Positions 1 to 6,440 of a DNA stretch of 15,583 bases are shown here, piece by piece. Position numbers and translations under genes: made by a program. Within the stretch, counting starts at the first letter, position 1. Each line of letters begins with the position of its first letter. The stretch is taken from NCBI GenBank assembly GCA_001303705.1, contig LJUI01000055.1:1-15583 (forward strand), given 5' to 3'. This stretch comes from a candidate division TA06 bacterium SM23_40. Lineage in GTDB: Bacteria > LJUI01 > SM1-40. Under the pieces are notes generated by a model. The model ran no database searches. It saw only the letters and a program-made list of their open reading frames with translations, and was not told where the DNA came from.

Positions 1-344
1 GGGTGGTGCCAGAGCCGGCACTGCCATCCCTTGCGTTGCATGATCCGGTGAACCTTCTTGATGTTGACCACAATCCCGTCCTTGAACCGCAGAAAGGCCC
101 ATACTCGCCGATACCCAAAGGTCTCATGGGCATCGAGGATCGCCCGAATCCGCCGGGCCAACGCCTCGTCGATCCTGTCGCTTCGCCTCGCACTCTCTCG
201 GCACTTCGCCTGTACCCACTTGTAGTAGCTCGACCGATGGAATCCCAACGCCGACGCAATCACTCCCAAGGGATACCCCTGGCCCCGCAACGCCTCGATC
301 TCATCTACCGATGGGTGGTGCGGTGCGCGGTTTTTTTTAGAATC
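1..344 (-). CDS. IS3-family transposase OrfB, N-terminal part (partial)
   Basis: The -1 frame relative to OrfA is open from 344 to the window edge. It encodes a typical IS3 OrfB beginning: a helix-turn-helix segment (GYPLGVIASALGFHRSSYYKWV) and then the HTH_21-like stretch HETFGYRRVWAFLR...VNIKKVHRIMQRKGW. No start codon with a ribosome binding site is present, and a stop codon (345-347) lies just upstream. Expression therefore most likely needs -1 slippage on the A8 run at 331-338, producing the OrfAB fusion. The catalytic DDE core would follow to the left of position 1, so nothing can be said about whether the transposase is intact. Confidence 0.85.
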
Positions 345-607
345 TCATTCTCCATCGTCAACTGGCCCACCTTCCGCTCCAGCGTGCTGATGAGCCTCGC
401 CTGGCCGCCATCCTCCCGGCGCCGGCGCTCCTTGAGGGCAGTGCGGCCTCCCTCGAGAAATCGATCCCGCCAGGCATACAGCTCGGCCTGGCTGATGCCA
501 TGCTCCCGGGCCAGCTGGGCTGCGTCACCACCCCGCAGCAGCTTCAACACGAGCTGTGACTTCCGCTCACTCGACCATCGACGTACCGTCTGGGGACTCG
601 TGGACAT
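305..607 (-). CDS. IS3-family transposase OrfA (helix-turn-helix protein)
   Basis: A 100-residue basic protein. Residues ~10-50 resemble the HTH_Tnp_1 fold typical of IS3 OrfA (RRWSSERKSQLVLKLLRGGD, then an AREHGISQAELYAWRDRFLE helix-turn-helix). A short leucine-zipper-like coiled coil follows (LISTLERKVGQLTMENEILKK). OrfA binds the IS ends and supplies the N-terminus of the fused transposase. I chose the ATG at 607, not the in-frame ATG at 634, because a strong Shine-Dalgarno AAAGGAGG lies at 613-620, five bases before 607. A run of eight A residues (331-338 on this strand) just after the coiled coil is a likely -1 slippage site. Without slippage translation ends about eight residues later at 305-307. 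Confidence 0.88.
   Translation of the reverse strand: MSTSPQTVRRWSSERKSQLVLKLLRGGDAAQLAREHGISQAELYAWRDRFLEGGRTALKERRRREDGGQARLISTLERKVGQLTMENEILKKTAHRTTHR
331..338 (-). promoter_or_regulatory. Probable -1 programmed frameshift site (A8 run) between OrfA and OrfB
   Basis: The minus strand carries eight consecutive A residues at the point where the OrfA frame ends and the OrfB frame takes over. Slipping back one base on this run joins the OrfA coiled coil directly to the OrfB helix-turn-helix. A-rich slippery runs in this position are a known IS3-family feature. I did not establish a downstream stimulatory structure. Confidence 0.65.
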
Positions 608-741
608 CGGTTCCTCCTTTCCCTGGGTCCCCATTTTGTCACAAACCGTGTCGACTCCTCAAGGGGGTCAGTATAATTTGTGCCAACTTCCTGCATCACT
701 CCTCGTAATTGACCGCACTCATCGTAGTCATCGTAAAACGA

Positions 742-777
742 ACTTCCGCCTTCTCGGACAACGAGTTAGGCGGAAGT
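742..777 (-). terminator. Hairpin with T-rich tail, probable terminator of the truncated tRNA-Leu unit
   Basis: A perfect 9-bp stem, ACTTCCGCC (742-750) against GGCGGAAGT (769-777), encloses a second 4-bp stem CTCG/CGAG (753-756/762-765) with a five-base loop. On the minus strand the stem is followed by TCGTTTT, which fits an intrinsic terminator for transcription coming from the tRNA-Leu remnant. The T tract is short and interrupted. The stem could alternatively be a cruciform-type element with no terminator role. Confidence 0.5.
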
Positions 778-814
778 CGTTACTTGACAAACAAGTATGT
801 TGTTGTGCTTGGAT

Positions 815-857
815 CGGATTTTGAGTCCGGTGCGTCTGCCAGTTCCGCCACTTCGGC
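815..857 (-). pseudogene. Broken tRNA-Leu (CAA anticodon): 5' half intact, 3' half not canonical
   Basis: From 857 leftwards the minus strand reads as an ordinary tRNA-Leu: acceptor strand GCCGAAG, D-arm GCG-GAACTGGCAGA-CGC, then an anticodon stem-loop CCGGA-CTCAAAA-TCCG with anticodon CAA at 823-821. After about 815 the expected variable arm, T-arm (GGTTCGAATCC type) and 3' acceptor strand CTTCGGC are absent. A weak imitation remains. An acceptor-like CTTCCGC at 776-770 would pair 6 of 7 with the 5' acceptor, and the loop GTCAAGT before it is T-loop-like. That would make an 88-nt molecule, but the T stem has only 3 of 5 pairs. No CCA is encoded. Either the 3' half was replaced or deleted, or it has diverged strongly. 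A functional tRNA is unlikely. Confidence 0.72.
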
Positions 858-906
858 ACTGCCCCGGCGGTCTGCGGCATGGGTTGAAACGGATCCTCTT
901 CTACGG

Positions 907-935
907 AGAATAGCGCCTGCTTCGCCGCGAGTCAA
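907..935 (-). promoter_or_regulatory. Sigma-70-type promoter of the tRNA-Leu remnant
   Basis: On the minus strand TTGACT (935-930) is followed by a 17-base spacer and TATTCT (912-907). This predicts a start near 900, about 43 bases before the tRNA 5' end at 857. The match and spacing are good, so the broken tRNA gene is probably still transcribed toward the hairpin at 742-777. Confidence 0.6.
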
Positions 936-957
936 CCACTTTCTCCCCTTGTCAGCC

Positions 958-1440
958 CAGAGCAGGGATGTCACGTTCTTGCCGAAGCAGACACGTCCTG
1001 TTCTGTCGAACCAGAACATTGTCACGTTGCTGCTGCAGCGCGTTCTCTCGCCTCTCTCACCGCGAAATACAACGTTAGTTTACCCAAAACAGAGAGCTCC
1101 TGAACTGTCGAACCAGGACATAGTGACGTTGCTGCTACGCGCCGTTGAGCTGCCTCTGTCAACACCGAGCAGGGATGTCCGGTTCTTGCCGAAGCAGACA
1201 TGTCCTGTTCTGTCGAACGAGGACATTGTCACATTGCCGCTACAGCCCGTTCCCCTGCCTCTGTCAACACCGAGCAGGGATGTCCGGTTCTTGCCGAAGC
1301 AGACATGTCCTGTTCTGTCCAACGAGGACATTGTCACGTTGCCGCTACAGCCCGTTCTCTCGCATCTCTCGCCGCGAAATAGAATGTCCATTTACCCAAA
1401 GCAGGGATGTTCTATTCTGTCCTGTCTGTCCCGGCACAGG
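958..1440. repeat. Tandem array of five divergent ~104-bp repeats
   Basis: Units begin near 958, 1060, 1165, 1270 and 1372 (spacing 102-105 bp; the last is partial). Two versions alternate. Type A (units 1, 3, 4) contains GAGCAGGGATGTC and TTGCCGAAGCAGACATGTCC. Type B (units 2, 5) begins CCGCGAAATA and contains TTTACCCAAA at the matching place. Units 3 and 4 are nearly identical, so they duplicated most recently. Both contain an inverted repeat ATGTCCT/AGGACAT (1200-1206 with 1220-1226; 1305-1311 with 1325-1331) around a ~13-base loop. All share the TCTGTC/ACTGTC core. In the minus strand the A units share one open frame with a 35-residue period, but type B units carry a stop in that frame. 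I see no coding evidence beyond that. Confidence 0.85.
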
Positions 1441-1442
1441 CA

Positions 1443-1467
1443 TCTCTCTCTCTCTCTCTATATATAT
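1443..1467. repeat. TC/TA microsatellite
   Basis: About eight TC dinucleotides (1443-1459) run directly into a TA repeat (1459-1467). It lies immediately after the 104-bp repeat array and upstream of the promoter at 1560. No role is visible. Length variation by slippage is plausible. Confidence 0.85.
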
Positions 1468-1559
1468 GCTCCTTCCCCTTTCTCCCCGAAAGTGGCCTGT
1501 ACTGCCTTCTCCAGGGGTGATCGGCGGGCAAGGCTCCCCGGGGCGCGGGCCATTTCCCA

Positions 1560-1588
1560 TTGACAGCGCCACTTAGCCATCCTATGAT
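1560..1588 (+). promoter_or_regulatory. Strong sigma-70-type promoter of the FG-GAP/transglutaminase gene
   Basis: TTGACA (1560-1565), a 17-base spacer and TATGAT (1583-1588) match the consensus almost perfectly. The predicted start is near 1595, which gives a leader of about 87 bases before the GTG at 1682. Confidence 0.75.
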
Positions 1589-1681
1589 ACAGGACAATGG
1601 ACCTCGTACGTGTGCAACAGAAGCGGCCGGAACAGGGCTGACGCGAGGTGAAAAACACGTCGATCTGAAGAGAGGTAGACC

Positions 1682-4600
1682 GTGCGAAGCGCGAAGGCAG
1701 TGGTAGCGATCATAGCCGGCATTGTGGCGGCTCTCTCCGTCTCTGCTGGTGGAGGCTCGGACTCGTCTGCCGGTGGAACGGGAGGCGGAGGGCCGGGCGA
1801 GGAGGTTTTCACGATCACTCAGACCGTGGAGATCCCGCCCCGCGGGTACCATGTCCTGCGTTGGCGGAGCGACATTCGTCGCCTCGACGTGCTCGAACCA
1901 TTCTCCCGGCAGTCGCTCCTCCCCCCGGAGACAGAGCGACAGGTGGAACGCACGCCGGCCTGGATACAGGACGACCTCCGCTGGACCCTTTCGGAACTCG
2001 CGCGCATCCCGATCGAATCGGGAGAGGGCGCCCGGCCGAGGTTCTCCGATGTGGACGGCGATGGACTGGAGGATCTGGTCCTCTTGTCTGACGCGGGATC
2101 AGTGCGCGTGTTCCGCGCACCGGGTTGGGTGGAGGTGAAGGACGACCACCTGCAGGGGGCCAAAGCAGCGGGGGTATCCCGGGGAGACGCTTCGTTCGAT
2201 GCGGCGAAGAGGGCGGCAGCGGCCGCGGGAATCGAGGGGGCGGCGACCCTGTTCGATCTGGACGGGGATGGTGTGCTCGATCTGGTCGCGTGCCGGGACG
2301 ATGGCACTCTTGTCGCGCGTAAGGGAAGAGACTACACACAGGAACTATCCGGTTTCGAGGGGATCGTTCTCGACGGGCCGGCCGCTCCGGCTTTCGGCGA
2401 TGTTGACGGAGATGCCCTATCCGATCTGGTGCTCGTCACCGAGGAGGGGAGGGTCCTCTTGTACGGCAACTATGGGAGCCGTGACGAAGCAGCGTTCCTC
2501 GTGTACTCGACCCACCCCAGGCTCACCTTTCCTATGGATGTCGGGTACGGGAGCCGTCCGGCGTTCGCCGACATCGATGGTGATGGGGAACTCGATCTCG
2601 TCACCGGGAGCCGAGATGGCCCGCTCAGGTGTTTTCTCGGGCCTGACTGGGTTGAGCATCATGGCCTCTTCCTCGCCCAGATCGATGTCGGGGAGTGGGA
2701 TGCCCCTGCCCTGGGCGATCTAAACGGGGATGGTGCCGTGGACCTCGTCGTGGGTGATGCCGCGGGAGGGATCCACCTGTGGTGGGGCCCGGACTGGCAC
2801 AGAGAGCCATCGATCCCCTGGGAGGCCGTGAGTGGATATGCATCGCCTGCCATCGGTGACATTGATGGCGACGGGGTGGCAGAGCTCATCGTGGGCGACG
2901 TCGACGGATCTGTCACTATCTTCGAGATCTCCGGAGAGTCGCGGCCTGGCGAAACCGTCGCACCGGGTCGATCGTGCGCACCGGCCGTGGGGGACGTCAA
3001 TGCGGATGGGAAAATGGATCTGGTCATCGGGACTCAGCTCGGAGAGCTCGTCGCTCTGGTCGGACCTGACCTCGAGTCGGATACGACACTTCTCCCCGGC
3101 GCCGATGTGGGTGAGCTGGCGACCCCTGTCGTGGTCGATCTCGACGGCGACGGTCTTCCCGAAATCGTCTCGGGGAATCTCGATGGGCGGGTATTCGTCT
3201 TCGCCGACGTCGATGGGAGGTATGTCGAGCGATCCTCGTGGGAGTTCGCTTCTTCGGGGAGGACGGCCACGATTGAGGACTACTATGGGCGGTACTTCCC
3301 CGAGCGCGAGGAGCTGCTCGGGTGGAATGATCTCGAGGCGCTTGAAACGGTTACCGATCTTCTATCTCGCTGCCCGCGGGAGCAGATCGACGAGGTGGCG
3401 TTTGCACTCGCACACACTCCGGCCGAGGTGCTGCGGGCCATGATCAGGTTGGGTGAGCTCGACCTACTCCTCGAGAACGCGCGAGATATCTATGACATGG
3501 CGGGGCGCCTCCCCTATGCCAGGCTCGTGGAGAACGGGGAGGAGACGGTGCTCGAGCACTGTCTCGACGGCGGGAGGTGGGAAGCTCTGCCGAGGGAGAT
3601 CTACTACTGGTGGGTCGTCCACCCGCGGATCCTGTACGAGGTGCCGGCCCGGATCGATGCGTCGTATTGGGAGAAGCCACCCGAGTACTACGGCCAGGAC
3701 CGGACGACGTGGCTCAGACATGAGCCCACGCCCGACATCCACGATCCCGAGGCCGATGGCGTCTTCTGGCGGTCTGCCCTGCCCTTCGATCGGCGATATG
3801 GTACGACGCTCTTCGAGGGAGTAGGGGCAGCACCCACAGTCATGGATGCGATCGAGCAACTTCATCGCTGGATCAGCTGGCAGGAGCCGGGCGCGTTCAT
3901 GAGCTTCGGGTACGAAACACAGGATCTGCAGCCGATGGTCATCCTTGCAAAGGCCTATGGATCGTGTGGCGAGCAGTCGATCCTCACGGCCGCCTGCTCC
4001 CGGTCGATGCTGCTTCCAACGCTCGTCGTCTCCGACCGGGGAGAGGACCACCAGTGGAACGAGTTCTACTACCTTGGAGAGTGGTACCACTGGGATGTGA
4101 ATAATCCACTGCCGCGCGGCATCGGATCTCCCTGGGTCTCATGCGAGGGGTTGGAGCGGAGGGGGAAGACCGTCTCTGCGGTGACCGCCTGGAGGGGGGA
4201 TGATGTGATGCACGACGTCACCACCCGCGTCGTCAACCCCTCAGGCGTCGAGTACACGTCATGCGGACGCGGGTACACCGACACAGGGCACCTGACGGTC
4301 GTCGTCGAGGATCGAGAGGGTCTGCCGGTCGATGGTGCACTCGTTGTCATCAAGAGCCACTGGGAAAGGCGGAACCTCGTCAGTGTCTGGGGGTACACTG
4401 ACCCCCGTGGGAAGGTGGAGTTCGATCTCGGGTACGAGCCGTACGGCGGTTACACCATCGAGGTGCTCTCCCCGTACGGTACCGCAGGGACGACCAACTT
4501 CTCCATCGATGAGGGCAGGTCCCATACCGCCTCCTACCGGCTCCCCTGCTCCCGGATCGAGACGCCGCCGCCCCTGCCGCGGGGAGGAGCGCTCGCCGCG

Positions 4601-6340
4601 TGGGAGCCGGTGGGGGCCGAGAGGGGGGAGGGCGTGACGCCGATCGCCAGTCCAGGGGCGGAGCGAGTCTCCTTCTCCTTCGCAGTGGAGGGGGGACGGC
4701 AGTACCGGCCCAATTTCGTCACACATAGCCCGTACCGGATCGGCGAGTATCTGAGCGAACGGGCGGGGTATCGCGGCACTCGACGGTATGTCGCGGAGGT
4801 GCGCGAGCACGACCAGGTCTCCATGTTCGCGCTGGGGAAAGAAGGATATCTCCGAGCATTGGATGGCTCCGTCCCGTGGAAGGCGGGGCTGGCTGAGAGG
4901 GCGCTCCGGGAGGCGGTCTGGGATGCTGCGAGTGATGCGTATATCATCTTCCACAACGGCGCGGAGCGGACATCGGCGGTCGTCACGATCACCGCGGATC
5001 TTGCCGGGGAGACGGAGCCACCCGAGGTGACGATCGATCAGCCCACGATCTCCCGGCGCCGGGTGGGAGATGTGATCGGGTTCTCCGGCGAAGTGAGCGA
5101 CAACCTCGGGATAGGAGGATTGAGGCTGAGCTTCGACGGCGGTTATTCGTGGAGGGAACTTCCCCCCGCTTGCATCAGCGCCGGGGGGGAGGGCCCGACC
5201 GGGGTGAAGAATGAAGGCGGCGGGAGAGCGGGCGGGAGCGGCGGTGCCGCGGGGACGGGAACCACGTGGAGATACGAATGGGCGACGGCAGACAGCGGCC
5301 CCGGGCTCGGCGGTCAGTATTCGGTGCTCGTCGAGGCGCACGATATGGGTGGGAACCGTTCCAGGGCCGGGCCCGTCGAACTCACCGTCTCGCGCTCGGC
5401 CGACTTCTCCGACCAGGTCGTGCGCCAGGACGATCCATCCTCGCCCCTTCCCTCGGTGAGCTGGATCTGGGGGCCGCTCCGCGTTCCGGAGGGGGAAAGG
5501 CTCATGGAGATGCACACCGTGGGGAAGAGTACTGACCTCGATGTCGATCTGTACCTCTATCGCGATGCGAACAGGAACGGGGTGATCGACGGTCCAGGGG
5601 AGCAGGTGGCGACATCAGCAGGTCCCACTGCTGAGGAGCGGATACATCGAGACTCACCGGAGCCCGGGACATACTGGCTCTATGTGCAGGGGTTTGATGT
5701 GCCCGGGGATAGCGGCGTCATCGACGTCTTCTCGGCAGTTGCGCATCCGCTGGGGATCCTTCGCTCCAGAAGCCCGGTCGGCCCGGTGAATGAGGCGCAG
5801 CAGGAAGAAGGGCTGCTTGAGATCCGGGTTCAGGTGAAGAGCGTTGCCGCCATCGGCCGGGGAGACTGGGAGATCACCGTAGATGGCGAGGATGTTATCT
5901 CGGCGAGCAGGTTCGAGGAGGGCTGGATCCGGTACGCGCCGTCCGAGGCCTACTCTTGTGGCTCCACTCATGAGGTCGTCGTTCGCGTGGGCGATCTGGC
6001 CGGTAACGAAGATGAACAGACGTGGACATTCGTCATCGACCGGTCGCCTCCGCGCCTCACCATACTCGCTCCGGGCCAGGGAGCCCGCGTCCGGAACGGC
6101 CTCCAGCTCCTCGTGGAGGCACGTGACAATGAGGAGCTCCGTGCGGTGCGGTATCGCGTCGGCGGGGGAACCTGGACGGCGATGTCGCGCGTGCGCAACA
6201 GGCCGGGCCGGTTCGTCGCCACCTGGGATGCCGAGCATGTCGTTCCCGGCCATCATCGTCTGGAGATAGAGGCCGTCGACCGGGCGGAAAATCGTACATC
6301 TCGGATCGTCCGGGTGACGCTCGTTGAGAGCGGGAAGTAG
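1682..6340 (+). CDS. Exported FG-GAP repeat / transglutaminase-like / Ig-like multidomain protein
   Basis: A 1552-residue protein whose N-terminus looks like a signal peptide (hydrophobic residues ~5-22, then a Gly/Ser-rich linker to ~40). Residues ~118-520 hold eight FG-GAP/VCBS repeats with calcium-binding loops of the DxDGDGxxD type, likely one beta-propeller. A helical linker follows, then a transglutaminase-like domain with GSCGEQ (Cys762), EDHQWNEFY (His790) and WDVNNP (Asp805), the Cys-His-Asp triad of that fold. Whether it cross-links, cleaves or only binds cannot be read from sequence. Residues ~870-960 resemble a carboxypeptidase-regulatory/Ig-like domain, ~1115-1235 an Ig-like domain with a Gly-rich insert, ~1240-1360 a PPC-like domain, and ~1365-1550 two more Ig-like domains. 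Start: GTG at 1682 preceded by AGAGGT; it has its own promoter at 1560. No sortase or type IX sorting signal is evident, so secretion or surface release is inferred. Confidence 0.85.
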   Translation: MRSAKAVVAIIAGIVAALSVSAGGGSDSSAGGTGGGGPGEEVFTITQTVEIPPRGYHVLRWRSDIRRLDVLEPFSRQSLLPPETERQVERTPAWIQDDLRWTLSELARIPIESGEGARPRFSDVDGDGLEDLVLLSDAGSVRVFRAPGWVEVKDDHLQGAKAAGVSRGDASFDAAKRAAAAAGIEGAATLFDLDGDGVLDLVACRDDGTLVARKGRDYTQELSGFEGIVLDGPAAPAFGDVDGDALSDLVLVTEEGRVLLYGNYGSRDEAAFLVYSTHPRLTFPMDVGYGSRPAFADIDGDGELDLVTGSRDGPLRCFLGPDWVEHHGLFLAQIDVGEWDAPALGDLNGDGAVDLVVGDAAGGIHLWWGPDWHREPSIPWEAVSGYASPAIGDIDGDGVAELIVGDVDGSVTIFEISGESRPGETVAPGRSCAPAVGDVNADGKMDLVIGTQLGELVALVGPDLESDTTLLPGADVGELATPVVVDLDGDGLPEIVSGNLDGRVFVFADVDGRYVERSSWEFASSGRTATIEDYYGRYFPEREELLGWNDLEALETVTDLLSRCPREQIDEVAFALAHTPAEVLRAMIRLGELDLLLENARDIYDMAGRLPYARLVENGEETVLEHCLDGGRWEALPREIYYWWVVHPRILYEVPARIDASYWEKPPEYYGQDRTTWLRHEPTPDIHDPEADGVFWRSALPFDRRYGTTLFEGVGAAPTVMDAIEQLHRWISWQEPGAFMSFGYETQDLQPMVILAKAYGSCGEQSILTAACSRSMLLPTLVVSDRGEDHQWNEFYYLGEWYHWDVNNPLPRGIGSPWVSCEGLERRGKTVSAVTAWRGDDVMHDVTTRVVNPSGVEYTSCGRGYTDTGHLTVVVEDREGLPVDGALVVIKSHWERRNLVSVWGYTDPRGKVEFDLGYEPYGGYTIEVLSPYGTAGTTNFSIDEGRSHTASYRLPCSRIETPPPLPRGGALAAWEPVGAERGEGVTPIASPGAERVSFSFAVEGGRQYRPNFVTHSPYRIGEYLSERAGYRGTRRYVAEVREHDQVSMFALGKEGYLRALDGSVPWKAGLAERALREAVWDAASDAYIIFHNGAERTSAVVTITADLAGETEPPEVTIDQPTISRRRVGDVIGFSGEVSDNLGIGGLRLSFDGGYSWRELPPACISAGGEGPTGVKNEGGGRAGGSGGAAGTGTTWRYEWATADSGPGLGGQYSVLVEAHDMGGNRSRAGPVELTVSRSADFSDQVVRQDDPSSPLPSVSWIWGPLRVPEGERLMEMHTVGKSTDLDVDLYLYRDANRNGVIDGPGEQVATSAGPTAEERIHRDSPEPGTYWLYVQGFDVPGDSGVIDVFSAVAHPLGILRSRSPVGPVNEAQQEEGLLEIRVQVKSVAAIGRGDWEITVDGEDVISASRFEEGWIRYAPSEAYSCGSTHEVVVRVGDLAGNEDEQTWTFVIDRSPPRLTILAPGQGARVRNGLQLLVEARDNEELRAVRYRVGGGTWTAMSRVRNRPGRFVATWDAEHVVPGHHRLEIEAVDRAENRTSRIVRVTLVESGK

Positions 6341-6440
6341 ATACTGTCGGGCCGCCTCGTCCCGATCAAAGTAGCGGAAGGCCGATCGCGGCGAGGCGTC
6401 GCAGACCCTTTCTGAGACGCACGCAGCAGAGCGGGAATCG

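Larger units (their letters stand above)
1..670 (-). mobile_element. IS3-family insertion sequence, 5' part only (runs off left edge)
   Basis: Two overlapping transposase frames on the minus strand have the IS3-family arrangement: a small helix-turn-helix orfA followed by an orfB in the -1 frame. The upstream limit is placed near 670, where the minus strand reads TGACCCCCTTGAGG. It starts with TG, as IS3-family terminal inverted repeats do, and it lies about 60 bases before the orfA start. The opposite end and any target duplication are outside the window, so this boundary cannot be confirmed; a start a few bases further out is equally possible. The truncation is by the window edge and need not be biological. 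Known of the family: copy-out, paste-in transposition through a circular intermediate, with a DDE transposase made as an orfA-orfB fusion. Confidence 0.8.
671..1681. other. 1-kb region with no credible protein gene
   Basis: Between the insertion-sequence end and the large exported-protein gene I find only non-coding items: a hairpin (742-777), a small hairpin ACTTG/CAAGT (782-786/792-796), the tRNA-Leu remnant and its promoter, the repeat array, the microsatellite and the promoter at 1560-1588. Open frames exist on both strands here, but they follow the repeat period or read through the tRNA fragment and lack plausible ribosome binding sites or recognisable products. Confidence 0.6.

Noticed and set aside
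765-771. Integron attC-like core GTTAGGC
   Set aside because: Matches GTTRRRY, but no partner RYYYAAC core or gene cassette organisation is found at a suitable distance; it is better explained as part of the hairpin.
3-824. Plus-strand 273-codon frame over the insertion sequence
   Set aside because: It is antisense to orfA and orfB, which have clear family motifs and a strong ribosome binding site.
780-1025. Minus-strand frame ending AEVAELADAPDSKS
   Set aside because: This peptide is the well-known false translation of a tRNA-Leu 5' half; it was used instead to confirm the tRNA remnant.
958-1440. CRISPR array
   Set aside because: Units are ~104 bp, diverged throughout and have no short constant repeat with unique spacers; no cas genes are present.
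709-1563. Long plus-strand frame across the repeat array and tRNA remnant
   Set aside because: It runs antisense through the tRNA-Leu remnant and its promoter and takes its repeats from the DNA array; no recognisable product or ribosome binding site.
4259-5515. 418-codon minus-strand frame inside the transglutaminase gene
   Set aside because: A GC-rich antisense shadow; the plus-strand frame has domains, signal peptide, promoter and full continuity.
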